A stretch of 64,000 nt of DNA, from positions 2,542,001 through 2,606,000 of the forward strand of contig NZ_QBKS01000001.1 in NCBI RefSeq assembly GCF_003054285.1, read 5' to 3'. The DNA is from Litoreibacter ponti (GTDB lineage: Bacteria; Pseudomonadota; Alphaproteobacteria; Rhodobacterales; Rhodobacteraceae). Positions 7,926-16,067 of this stretch are shown here, piece after piece. A model generated the notes under the pieces. It was not told the DNA's origin, searched no databases, and saw nothing but the letters and a program-made list of their open reading frames with translations. Position numbers and translations under genes: made by a program. Position 1 is the stretch's first letter; each line of letters begins with the position of its first letter.

Positions 7926-10157
7926 ATGTTTTTGAATTTGGGCTTGGGGATTGCGCAGCAAAACCGTCAAACCGAGGCACCGATGGTCGCCTTGACCGAA
8001 ATCACGCTCGATCCCTTCACTCGCGATAAAACTCTGTTCGACAGCGGTGCCGCGTTTGGGCGCGATAGCGCGGATGTCACGATCTCTGGTACCGGGACCG
8101 TCGGAGAATCCGTTCAATACCGCGTTCTGCGCGACGATGGCAGCATCAGCGATTGGGCTGACTTGGTAGACATCGCGCCGGATGGCACGTGGACCGGAAG
8201 CATTCAGCACGCGCGCAGTCCGGTCTGGGTCCGTCCGGAAGTGCGGATCAAATCGGAGACCTCCACGCGCGCGCTAAGCCCGACGCGGTTTGGAGTAGGC
8301 CATGTGATCGCTTTGTGGGGGCAGTCCGAGATCGTGCGCATCCGATCGCTCGCCAATGATCTGATCCCGGCCGAGCCGATCCTGACTGACGATATGGTGC
8401 AGGCCATGTGGTACGACGGAACACCTGTGGTGTCGCATATCACCAATGAGACGCCCCATAGTGCCGCGCTGGCCGCCATGGCAAACGTGTTTCTGGCGGA
8501 GAGGCCGAATGACAAGGTCGCGCTCGTGTTTCAGGCCACGTCCGGCACCGGATTCAGGCAACTTGTCGATGACACTGACAGCGGCCGGAGCTGGGCCGAT
8601 GATGCGGCGCTGCATGCCTTTGCGACCGCCGATGGTCAGCATGTCGGCGTTCCTGCGGTGTCGTGGTTCGCAACCCCCGGCTCGTTGTCTGACAGCTATG
8701 ACGACGCGTTGTTCCCGCTGTTCACAGGCAAGATGCTTGATGGCACTCCGGTCAATTTCCCGACGAGCATCGACTATGGCTCAGGGTTCAGCTTTCAGGC
8801 TGACCACTGGTTCGGAGAGCTCTACGATCCGGCCCATACGCGCTGGGTTCCCTACGGGCCGCACAGGTTCGAGATCGGCGAAGACATGCAGAGCGCGACC
8901 ATTACGGCCACTGGCGCGACACAGAATAATCTCGAGAACAAGCAATCTGCGCGGGAAGCCTGGCGCGAGATGGTTGCGAATCCGAATGCTGGCACCTGGT
9001 TCCTTCCCTTGGGGGCAGAGCCGCTTGGCTACCGCAATGGCGTTTCTGACGGGATGGGCGGTTGGACGGATCAGAGCCACCCATCTGGCGACACGGATGA
9101 TGGCGCAGCGCTGTTTGCGCGCCTGTCCGCGCACGCGATCCTGCAATCTATGGGTCTAACCTCTTGGAGCGTACCGGAGTTCGACAATTGTGAGTGGGAG
9201 CCGAGTGGGTCCCATGTCGACGTGTGGTCTTCTGCCGGGCCGATCACCACATCGCGCGAGGTTCGCGGCGAGGCCGCTCTCGATGACAGTTTCGCGCATT
9301 GGACCGATGTTCTTGGATGGCAAATCAACGGAACTCCGGCGGAGCGCGCGGAGCTCGTTTCGGGCCGAATTAGGCTCTATCCTGCATCCGGAACCTTCCT
9401 GCCGGAGGACACGATCAGCTTCGGCGAAGGCGGTGCGACCGGTATGGTCAAGTTCCCCGAGGATTTCTATGCCGAGTGCTACAAGAACATCCCGCTCGTG
9501 GATGTCGGTGCGGCGCGTGTCGATGGGATCGCTGTGCGTCCGATGCCCGCGCCTTCGGTTCTGCAAAACGCCCTTGTCGTGACAGAAACCAGCTTTGACG
9601 TGAGTGCTGCCGGTCCGTATTTCGTCGACCCCGCGCAGATCGGTGCCGGGTGGTCACAGCTTCAGTTCTCGGTGGATGTTGCGGTGGTGATGCCGAGTTC
9701 GGGCGCGCGGACGCTCATCACCACGACGGGGAATTATCTAAGGCTTGAAGTGCTGCCAAACGGGAAACTGCGTCTGCGGCTGCGTGATGCCGATGGTGAT
9801 GTGAAGGTCGATGGGGCGCAGACCGCCTCCGGCACGGTGATCGATGGCGTGCGCACGAAAATTGATCTGGCCTTCGACCTTGTATCTGGCTTGGCGCGTA
9901 TCTGGTCCGATGGTGCGCTCGTGCTTGATCAAAACTTTACGCCGGGCTCCGGGATCTTGCCGAGTAACAGGGTGATCTCGATGCTGGCTGTCTTTGGAGG
10001 CACGTATCAAGTCGAAGGGACGGTGTACGGAGCCGATCTTTGGCGCGACAGCACGACAGACGGTACCTCGCCTGCGGGCGCCCCGCACAAGACTCTGCGT
10101 GGTCCGGCTGCGTCGATCAATCTGGATCTCTGGAAAGACGGCGCGGACGCGACCTGA
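7926..10157 (+). CDS. SGNH-hydrolase-like protein with probable lectin-like C-terminus
   Basis: The product has 743 residues from ATG 7926, which has GGAAAGG seven bases upstream; an ATG at 7899 lacks one. Residues ~25-115 look like an Ig-like beta domain. An SGNH/GDSL esterase core follows, with the block I motif WGQSE (Ser134) and block V DQSHP (Asp382, His385). This resembles the sialate O-acetylesterase subgroup, whose block I is GQS. Residues ~580-720 resemble a concanavalin/LamG-like beta sandwich. No signal peptide is evident. It may de-acetylate or bind the capsule made here. A role as phage- or GTA-type spike fibre is possible because a spike-base homologue lies at 13895. Confidence 0.65.
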   Translation: MFLNLGLGIAQQNRQTEAPMVALTEITLDPFTRDKTLFDSGAAFGRDSADVTISGTGTVGESVQYRVLRDDGSISDWADLVDIAPDGTWTGSIQHARSPVWVRPEVRIKSETSTRALSPTRFGVGHVIALWGQSEIVRIRSLANDLIPAEPILTDDMVQAMWYDGTPVVSHITNETPHSAALAAMANVFLAERPNDKVALVFQATSGTGFRQLVDDTDSGRSWADDAALHAFATADGQHVGVPAVSWFATPGSLSDSYDDALFPLFTGKMLDGTPVNFPTSIDYGSGFSFQADHWFGELYDPAHTRWVPYGPHRFEIGEDMQSATITATGATQNNLENKQSAREAWREMVANPNAGTWFLPLGAEPLGYRNGVSDGMGGWTDQSHPSGDTDDGAALFARLSAHAILQSMGLTSWSVPEFDNCEWEPSGSHVDVWSSAGPITTSREVRGEAALDDSFAHWTDVLGWQINGTPAERAELVSGRIRLYPASGTFLPEDTISFGEGGATGMVKFPEDFYAECYKNIPLVDVGAARVDGIAVRPMPAPSVLQNALVVTETSFDVSAAGPYFVDPAQIGAGWSQLQFSVDVAVVMPSSGARTLITTTGNYLRLEVLPNGKLRLRLRDADGDVKVDGAQTASGTVIDGVRTKIDLAFDLVSGLARIWSDGALVLDQNFTPGSGILPSNRVISMLAVFGGTYQVEGTVYGADLWRDSTTDGTSPAGAPHKTLRGPAASINLDLWKDGADAT

Positions 10158-10161
10158 CGGC

Positions 10162-11370
10162 TTAGGGGAGGGCCGCGCGCATCGAGTTCGGGCGGCCTTC
10201 CAGCCGAAGTGCTAGCATAAGACCAAGTACCAGCCCGGCGCATTCGCTGAGAAGCGCGAGGTACAACAGCGTCTCGATGCTGCCGCCGTGCGACAAGGCA
10301 TACCAGATCGCCGGGGCCGCAAGCAGGCGCGGCAGGTTGGCCCAGACCGGCAATCTGGTTTGACCGCGTGCCAATGCCAGGGTCGAAAGCGCTGACTTGG
10401 GCAGTCTGACTGCGGCCACGAGGACAAAGAGGTGCAGAAGCGGTCCAAGCGCCTGAAAGCCATCTGCTAGGATGCTGAGTGCATATTGAGCTGCAACGAT
10501 GGTTGGCAGCGCTATTAGTACGGCAGCTATCGCCGCTTGTGCCAGAAGCGGCAGCAGTGCTGCTTCCGGACGGTGTCTCAGGCGTGGCAGGTGATAGGCC
10601 TGAAAGCTCTTTGACGCGATGAGAAACGGGGTGAGCGTCAACGTCGCGCCCATCGCAACAAGTCCAAGCTCGGGCAGCCCGAGCGCATGTCCTGCGATCA
10701 GTTTTTCGAGGTGCAGAACCGCAAAAAGAAGAGCCCCGTTTGCCGCAATCGGCATCCCGTATCGGAGTGTTTTGACGACCAACGCCTTCCGAACATGAAA
10801 CTGATATCTGTGCAGAGCTAAGGCATGGCTGATCAGGGTCGCTCCGATCGCGTGTGCGATCAGGGCGAAAAGCATCACTTCAGGCTGTAATAGAGCCTTT
10901 CCATAGATCACCACGACGCTCACGCTGACCGCAGCTGGCACGATGAGGAACAGCGTGTAGCGCAGGTGCCGGCCCGTACGTTGCGCACGGAACGGGTCGA
11001 GGTGGCAAAAGCCCATCACGATGGGGATGAGTGCGCTCCACATCAGAAGTGAAACGTGCCGGGTAATCTCCAACGCATGTGCCAGCGGGTGCGCGAGTAT
11101 CAGGATAAGCACGCCTCCAAAAATGCCGCGGATTATTTGCATGCCGTGGAGGCCGGCCTGCATCTGCCTGGAGCCCCCACGCGGATGGCTGACACAAAGC
11201 TGCGGGATGCCGATCGACGTCATCAGTTCGACCGCCGAGATCACGAGCGAAAGAATGATCGCAACGCTATAGTCCTCAAGCCCGAGAAAGCGGGCCAGCA
11301 ATAGATTGCGCGCGAAAGTGAGGCCCGCGGTGAGGCCGTGTCCGATCAGCAGGGTGACTATTCCGGACAA
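10162..11370 (-). CDS. Wzx-like polysaccharide flippase (MOP superfamily)
   Basis: This 402-residue protein has about twelve hydrophobic helices. It begins with SGIVTLLIGHGLTAGLTFAR, then NLLLARFLGLEDYSVAIILS, the characteristic N-terminal pattern of Wzx/RfbX and oligosaccharide flippases. It should move lipid-linked repeat units from the cytoplasmic to the periplasmic face, before the polymerase at 5670-6953. The gene converges with the SGNH-like gene (4 bp gap) and diverges from the FrhB-like gene. Confidence 0.82.
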   Translation of the reverse strand: MSGIVTLLIGHGLTAGLTFARNLLLARFLGLEDYSVAIILSLVISAVELMTSIGIPQLCVSHPRGGSRQMQAGLHGMQIIRGIFGGVLILILAHPLAHALEITRHVSLLMWSALIPIVMGFCHLDPFRAQRTGRHLRYTLFLIVPAAVSVSVVVIYGKALLQPEVMLFALIAHAIGATLISHALALHRYQFHVRKALVVKTLRYGMPIAANGALLFAVLHLEKLIAGHALGLPELGLVAMGATLTLTPFLIASKSFQAYHLPRLRHRPEAALLPLLAQAAIAAVLIALPTIVAAQYALSILADGFQALGPLLHLFVLVAAVRLPKSALSTLALARGQTRLPVWANLPRLLAAPAIWYALSHGGSIETLLYLALLSECAGLVLGLMLALRLEGRPNSMRAALP

Positions 11371-11464
11371 GACCGCTCCTTTCCTGAGATGCTTTACGAC
11401 CCATTAACCAGTTCGGTGTTTAACACTCGGTAAAGATCGATGGGTTTTCAGGAAGGCGACCAAT

Positions 11465-12667
11465 TTGGCGGGCAGATTATCTACGGTCATGGAAGGCGAT
11501 CTCTGCACGGGATGTGGCGCATGTGCGGCGCTCTCTGATGGTATACTGGAGATGAAACTGACGTCTGAAGGGTTCCTTCGACCCATGTCGACGTCCAAAG
11601 ACGTTAGGGCTGACGTTCCGATGGCCTGTCCGGGCTTGAGGCAATCCTTGCCCCCTGATGCCAGATTTCGCGACCCTCTTTGGGGGCCAGTCACAGCTGC
11701 GTTTACGGGCTACGCCTTAGATGCCGAGATCAGACTAAAGTCGGCATCCGGCGGAGCGCTTTCGGCTTTGTTAGTGTCTATTTTAGAGCAAGGTCTTGCC
11801 GATGCAGTGGTGCAAACCGCGCGGGATCCGGACCTGCCAACGGGCAATACGACAGTTGTAAGTCGTACGCGTGCTCAGATCGTGGATGCGGCCAGCTCGC
11901 GCTATGCGCCCTCTTCGCCGCTCGCTGATATCGGCAGGCTGATTGGCGATGGATCGCGATACGCGTTTGTCGGGAAGCCTTGCGATGTGGCCGCCTTGTT
12001 CGAGTTGCGCAAGACAGATCGCCAGATTGCTGAGAGCTTTCCGATCCTGATTTCGTTCTTCTGTGCCGGTGTGCCGTCCTTGATAGGGTCCGAAGCCGTG
12101 CTGCGGGACATGAATCTGCCGCAGGACGAGGTCGCCCAATTTGACTACCGCGGTCCCGGATGGCCGGGCGAGGCCGAAGCCACAACCCATGACGAGCGCG
12201 AAAGGCGCATGAGCTACAGCCGGTCGTGGGGCGCTATCCTGTCCAAATTCGTGCAGCACCGGTGCAAGATCTGCGCGGATGGCAGCGGAGTTTTCGCAGA
12301 CATCGCGTTTGCAGATGTATGGGAGGCGGATCGTGATGGATATCCAAGTTTCGACGAGCGCCCCGGGCAAAGCCTGATCCTGTGTCGGACCGCTTTGGGG
12401 CGAGAATTGCTTCAACGCGCGACGGATCACATCGATTTTGCAAGCTATGACCTTGCCAACCTTGCGGCTGTGCAGCCGGGCCAAGTCCGGCGCAGGCGTG
12501 CTGTACTGGCGCGCTTGATTGGTTTGCGTCTGATGGGACAGCCGATCCCGCAATACCGCGGGATGGGGTTGGTGCGGATGGCGCGCGAGAACAGTTTTGT
12601 GGACAATGCGCGGAATATGCTCGGTATGATGCGCCGTGCGTGGCGCAGACGTCGGGCGCGCGCATGA
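11465..12667 (+). CDS. FrhB-like (coenzyme F420 hydrogenase/dehydrogenase beta) family protein
   Basis: This 400-residue protein belongs to the FrhB/FdhB family often paired with polysaccharide pyruvyl transferases. It has an N-terminal ferredoxin-like half motif CTGCGAC (near residue 15). The FrhB core carries LKSASGGALSALLVSILEQG, SSRYAPSSPLADI and VGKPCDVAAL. The C-terminal signature is HRCKICADGSGVFADIAFAD. The electron donor or true reaction of polysaccharide-linked members is not established. Its stop overlaps the start of the pyruvyl transferase gene, so the two products probably act together on the exopolysaccharide. Confidence 0.82.
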   Translation: MAGRLSTVMEGDLCTGCGACAALSDGILEMKLTSEGFLRPMSTSKDVRADVPMACPGLRQSLPPDARFRDPLWGPVTAAFTGYALDAEIRLKSASGGALSALLVSILEQGLADAVVQTARDPDLPTGNTTVVSRTRAQIVDAASSRYAPSSPLADIGRLIGDGSRYAFVGKPCDVAALFELRKTDRQIAESFPILISFFCAGVPSLIGSEAVLRDMNLPQDEVAQFDYRGPGWPGEAEATTHDERERRMSYSRSWGAILSKFVQHRCKICADGSGVFADIAFADVWEADRDGYPSFDERPGQSLILCRTALGRELLQRATDHIDFASYDLANLAAVQPGQVRRRRAVLARLIGLRLMGQPIPQYRGMGLVRMARENSFVDNARNMLGMMRRAWRRRRARA

Positions 12668-13893
12668 TCCGCATCGGTCTGCTCTTCCACTCGTCTCATT
12701 CGGATAACTTGGGCGTCGGCGCTTTGACTGTGTCGCAGGTAGAAATTATCCGCGATATCGCGCGGTCCACTGGCATAGAGATCGCGATCACGATCTTCGA
12801 TTGGGCCGGGAAGCGGCCCGCCTATGTCACCGGTCCCGACATTCAGGTGGTGACCTTGCGGGGTGATGATTTGAAGAGTCCAAGGCAGCTTTTGCGGGGG
12901 TTTAGAGCCTGCCATGTGATTGTAGATATCGGCGCTGGAGACAGCTTTACCGACCTCTATGGGCCAAATCGGCTCTGGCGGATGATCTACCTGAAATACC
13001 TTGTGCACATCGCGCGCGTTCCCTTGGTTCTGGCGCCCCAGACTTACGGGCCTTTCGCCGGTTGGCAAACGCGCATCGTGGCAAAGGATTTGCTAAAGCG
13101 GGCGAGTGTGGTGGCGACGCGGGATGTTCCCTCTACCGCGTTGTTGGCTGATCTTGCGCCTCAGCGCGATGTCATCACCGCAAGCGATGTGGCCCTGCGA
13201 CTGCCTGCGCGTCCGGGACGTCAGGTGCGTGAAGCACCGGTTGTCGGGCTGAACGTGTCAGGTCTTTTGATGAATGGCGGCTACCGGGGAGCAAATGATT
13301 TTGCGCTGTCGCTGAATTATCCGGAGGCAATGCGCGGGATCATCAGGCGGTTCCTAAGCCTGCCAGATGCGCCAAACGTCGTGCTTGTGCCCCATGTCAT
13401 CAGCCCGTCGCAGCCAACAGAGGACGACTTGGCAGCAAGTCGCGCTTTGCAGGCGGAGTTTCCGGCCGTGCAGCTTGCGCCACACTTCGCCTCGCCGAGC
13501 GAGGCAAAGAGCTTTATCGCAGGATTGGATTTCATGGTCGGCGCGCGCATGCATGCATGTATCGCGGCGTTTTCCAGCGGGGTGCCGGTGGTGCCGCTCG
13601 CCTATAGCAAGAAGTTCGAAGGGATGTTCGGATCGCTGGAATATGACGCGACCGCCGATTGCAGGAAGCTGGACACGGCAGGCGCGATTGAAGCCGTGCT
13701 GGACGGCTACCGCAGGCGCGATGTTCTGCGCCACCAGGTGCAAATTGCGCTGGGTGTCGGGCAGACGCGGCTGACAGAATACACGGATGCTTTGACCCGC
13801 GTTGTCAGCGCGATTGCGTTGAAGAAGAAGGCAGGGGACCAGCCCGGATATGGACCCGCCCCCCGCTGGAGTACCTTGGATGAAAGGCTCTAA
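12664..13893 (+). CDS. Polysaccharide pyruvyl transferase family protein
   Basis: The 409-residue product starts MIRIGLLFHSSHSDNLGVGA from an ATG that overlaps the upstream stop as ATGA. Family features are the glycine-rich N-terminus, IVDIGAGDSFTDLYG near residue 90, the stretch PLVLAPQTYGPF and the C-terminal GARMHACIAAFSSGVPVVPL with the conserved R-H pair. The family uses phosphoenolpyruvate to add a ketal-linked pyruvate to a sugar, giving the polymer negative charge. It faces the spike-base gene tail to tail with one base between the stops. Confidence 0.87.
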   Translation: MIRIGLLFHSSHSDNLGVGALTVSQVEIIRDIARSTGIEIAITIFDWAGKRPAYVTGPDIQVVTLRGDDLKSPRQLLRGFRACHVIVDIGAGDSFTDLYGPNRLWRMIYLKYLVHIARVPLVLAPQTYGPFAGWQTRIVAKDLLKRASVVATRDVPSTALLADLAPQRDVITASDVALRLPARPGRQVREAPVVGLNVSGLLMNGGYRGANDFALSLNYPEAMRGIIRRFLSLPDAPNVVLVPHVISPSQPTEDDLAASRALQAEFPAVQLAPHFASPSEAKSFIAGLDFMVGARMHACIAAFSSGVPVVPLAYSKKFEGMFGSLEYDATADCRKLDTAGAIEAVLDGYRRRDVLRHQVQIALGVGQTRLTEYTDALTRVVSAIALKKKAGDQPGYGPAPRWSTLDERL

Positions 13894-13894
13894 T

Positions 13895-14155
13895 TCACCA
13901 CAAAGACAGGATTGCACCCGCTGTCGTGCCGCTCGCGCGAACCTTGGAGGCGCGGATTGGAAGCAGCGCACCTGTCGGCACGGATTCGAAAACGACCGTG
14001 TCTCCATCGGCCATTTCGACAGCGAGTGCGCCACCGAGGCCCACATAAATCGCTCGGCTCACATGGGGCAGAGCATCAGCGTCATTCGGGACGACGGTGC
14101 TGGCGGAACGTGCGGGTGAGATTGGGGTCGTCGGGAAGGAAGAAAAGCTGTCCAT
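13895..14155 (-). CDS. ghsA: Spike base protein, RCAP_rcc01079-like (GTA head-spike base)
   Basis: This 86-residue protein starts MDSFSSFPTTPISPARSAST. It carries the pattern I associate with the RCAP_rcc01079 spike-base family: PNDADALPHVSRAIYVG, GGALAVEMADGDTVVF, then VPTGALLPIRASKV and a C-terminal GTTAGAILSLW. In Rhodobacter capsulatus the homologue GhsA forms the base of gene transfer agent head spikes, which bind capsule. The start is ATG 14155; a longer frame to 14440 runs antisense into rlmH and is not credible. A CtrA-box-like site lies upstream. Similar small proteins occur in phages, so a prophage remnant is an alternative. Confidence 0.7.
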   Translation of the reverse strand: MDSFSSFPTTPISPARSASTVVPNDADALPHVSRAIYVGLGGALAVEMADGDTVVFESVPTGALLPIRASKVRASGTTAGAILSLW

Positions 14156-14196
14156 GATGGGTCCTGTGATTGGCGTCGGGGTCGACAGGCCTTTTC

Positions 14197-14211
14197 TCAA
14201 GACAGGGTTAA
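14197..14211 (-). promoter_or_regulatory. Near-consensus CtrA box upstream of the spike-base gene
   Basis: On the minus strand this reads TTAA-N7-TTGA (TTAACCCTGTCTTGA), one base away from the CtrA consensus. It sits 42-56 bp before the ATG of the spike-base gene, where a promoter should be. GTA expression in Rhodobacter capsulatus depends on CtrA, so the placement is suggestive. With one mismatch it is not proof. Confidence 0.4.
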
Positions 14212-14238
14212 GAACTGGTTGGACCAGCGTACGGTGCC

Positions 14239-14709
14239 CTACGCCCGATGATACGGCGCACCCGCGAGGATCGACGCCGCGCGGTAGAGCTGTTCGGTTA
14301 GCATCACGCGGGCAAGCATGTGCGGCCAGACCATCTTTCCGAATGAAAGCGATGCGTCGGCACGCGCGCGCAGGATAGGGTCTATGCCATCTGCTCCACC
14401 GATAATGAGCGCCAGATCGCTGCACCCCTGATCGCGCCATCGGGCCAGCATCTGCGCAAAATCCGGCGAGCTCATGAGTGTGCCGCGCTCGTCGAGCGTG
14501 CAGATCGTGGCGCCCTTCGGCACGGCGCGGTCCAGCAAAGCGCCTTCTGCGGCCATGCCCCCGCCCTTCTTGTCCTCCACCTCGGACACACTCAGGGGCC
14601 CAAGCCCGAGGCCGCGGCCGGTGCGATCAAATCGCGTGGAATAGTCGTTGATCAGATCAAGCTCCGCCCCCGCCCTCAGGCGGCCAACGGCGCAGATATG
14701 CACACGCAT
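14239..14709 (-). CDS. rlmH: 23S rRNA (pseudouridine1915-N3)-methyltransferase RlmH
   Basis: This 156-residue SPOUT-class methyltransferase modifies pseudouridine 1915 in helix 69 of 23S rRNA. The N-terminus MRVHICAVGRLRAGAELDLI matches the family start. The SAM-binding trefoil-knot segments are visible as TICTLDERGTLMSSPDFAQ and LALIIGGADGID. The C-terminus MLARVMLTEQLYRA followed by GAPYHR is the invariant RlmH ending. The length is normal. Its ATG overlaps the stop of rsfS as TGATG, the common rsfS-rlmH arrangement. Confidence 0.96.
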   Translation of the reverse strand: MRVHICAVGRLRAGAELDLINDYSTRFDRTGRGLGLGPLSVSEVEDKKGGGMAAEGALLDRAVPKGATICTLDERGTLMSSPDFAQMLARWRDQGCSDLALIIGGADGIDPILRARADASLSFGKMVWPHMLARVMLTEQLYRAASILAGAPYHRA

Positions 14710-15116
14710 CAGAGGTCGGCGTCAGTGGCACCCGCAGGTAGCCACATTTTCTCCAGCTGGTAGAACTCGCGCACTTCCGGTCGGAAAATATGCACGATCA
14801 CATCACCGGTGTCGATCAACACCCAGTCGCCCTGCGACTTGCCTTCCATCCGGGAGAAGCGGCCGAACTCCTGCTTGACCATGTCGACCATCTTTTCGGC
14901 CAGCGAGGTGACCTGACGCGTGGAGCGCCCGGAACAGATCAGCATGTAGTCGGCAATCTCGGACCGCCCGCGCAGATCAATCTGCACCAGCTCCTCGGCT
15001 TTCTCTTTTTCCAGGAAGGCGACGATCCGGTCGCGCAGCTCTTCGCTGGTGCCGGGGTCTTTTGCGGGGGCCGATGTCGCGTTCAGCGGCTCGGCCAGGT
15101 TTGTGTTTTGAGACAG
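14709..15116 (-). CDS. rsfS: Ribosome silencing factor RsfS, apparently CTG-started
   Basis: The 135-residue product belongs to the Iojap/RsfS family that binds uL14 and blocks 30S-50S joining. The core VQIDLRGRSEIADYMLICSG, then STRQVTSLAEKMVD and DWVLIDTGDVIVHIF, is intact. Family members carry a helix before VQIDLRG, here EELRDRIVAFLEKEKAEEL, so a GTG start at 14987 would cut the fold. Upstream in frame there is no ATG, GTG or TTG before a stop. A CTG at 15116 has a perfect GGAGG (15125-15129) with an 8-base spacer. I therefore use CTG. Confidence 0.88.
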   Translation of the reverse strand: MSQNTNLAEPLNATSAPAKDPGTSEELRDRIVAFLEKEKAEELVQIDLRGRSEIADYMLICSGRSTRQVTSLAEKMVDMVKQEFGRFSRMEGKSQGDWVLIDTGDVIVHIFRPEVREFYQLEKMWLPAGATDADL

Positions 15117-15203
15117 CGCTCAAACCTCCATTGAAACGTACCCACCGCGGGTACAACACGGAAACAGGGTATCAGTATGACAGTGAAATCTCAACGGTTG
15201 CAG
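15117..15203 (-). promoter_or_regulatory. bchO-rsfS intergenic segment with inverted repeat
   Basis: This 87 bp gap holds the rsfS Shine-Dalgarno (15125-15129) and a perfect inverted repeat GTACCC-ACCGC-GGGTAC at 15138-15154. No T-tract follows the repeat, so it is not a convincing terminator. It may attenuate read-through from the bch operon into rsfS-rlmH. Confidence 0.35.
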
Positions 15204-16058
15204 CTACAGGGCCGGCAGGATGTGTTCAAGGCAGCCAGATGCATCTTCTTCATGCATCAGGTGTCCCAGCTTCGGCAAAGTGACGCAGGTGGCGTTTTTG
15301 ATGCGCTTTGCGGCCTTAAGCGACGTGTCCGGTGGGACGGCTTTGTCGTTTTCCCCGGCAAGAAACAAAACCTGTTGGGATAGATTCGGTATGTCGCGCA
15401 GCAGACCGTCGAGCGACCATTGCGCCATCATCAAAAGCGTCGCTTCGACGTGATCCCGGTCGGAAATCAGCTTGTGATACTGCGCAAGGCCCTCGGGCTC
15501 CAGCGTGCTTCCCGTCGACGCAATCAGTGATTTGACCCGATCGGGTGAAGACGCCGTCATCGCGAAAAGTGGTGCGGTCAGGGGGTTCAGGGCCAGGAAC
15601 TTGGCCATGGCAGGAAACAGCAGCCCCGCGATCCCGCGGAAATTCTCCAGCGCACCGTTGATCGAGATCAGCCGCGTGTTGGCGAGATCTGGCTGGTTCA
15701 AAGCCATCCGGAACATCAGCGCCGCGCCAGCGGAATGGCCGATAACAGCGGATGGTGTGAAATCCAGCTGATCCAGCAGATGCGCCAGATCATGGGCCAT
15801 ATGGTCAAGCCCGCAGCGCGATTTGTTGCCAAGCGTCGAAAAACCTTGCCCGGGCAAATCCACGGCGAGGGTCTGGAAATCCTCTGCGAGCCGGGGGAAC
15901 ATCTTGCGCCAAGAATGGGTCGACCCGCCCGCACCATGGATCAAGAGAACGCGCGGGCCTTCGCCATGTTCTTGCACATGCCATTTATGCGGTCTCGCAG
16001 TCACAAAGCGCGACGCCTGCGCCATCGGCCAGCTGTCTTTATGGCGTTCCCAATTCAT
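15204..16058 (-). CDS. bchO: BchO, putative magnesium-chelatase accessory alpha/beta hydrolase
   Basis: This 284-residue alpha/beta-hydrolase is found beside bchD and bchI in photosynthesis clusters. Motifs: LLIHGAGGSTHSWRKMFP (oxyanion region), the nucleophile elbow GHSAGA near residue 108, and the catalytic histidine region LGHLMHEEDASG near the C-terminus. Its exact reaction is unproven; it is called a Mg-chelatase accessory protein from genetic context. It is the last gene of the minus-strand bchI-bchD-bchO operon and starts 9 bp after the bchD stop. Confidence 0.93.
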   Translation of the reverse strand: MNWERHKDSWPMAQASRFVTARPHKWHVQEHGEGPRVLLIHGAGGSTHSWRKMFPRLAEDFQTLAVDLPGQGFSTLGNKSRCGLDHMAHDLAHLLDQLDFTPSAVIGHSAGAALMFRMALNQPDLANTRLISINGALENFRGIAGLLFPAMAKFLALNPLTAPLFAMTASSPDRVKSLIASTGSTLEPEGLAQYHKLISDRDHVEATLLMMAQWSLDGLLRDIPNLSQQVLFLAGENDKAVPPDTSLKAAKRIKNATCVTLPKLGHLMHEEDASGCLEHILPAL

Positions 16059-16067
16059 CGTCGCGAC

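Noticed and set aside
11404..11423. Two TTAA tetramers before the FrhB-like gene as a CtrA site
   Set aside because: The spacing is 12 bp, not 7, so it does not fit the CtrA box.
13895..14440. 181-codon version of the spike-base gene starting at 14440
   Set aside because: The extra N-terminal part is antisense to rlmH and unlike any protein; the family start is the ATG at 14155.
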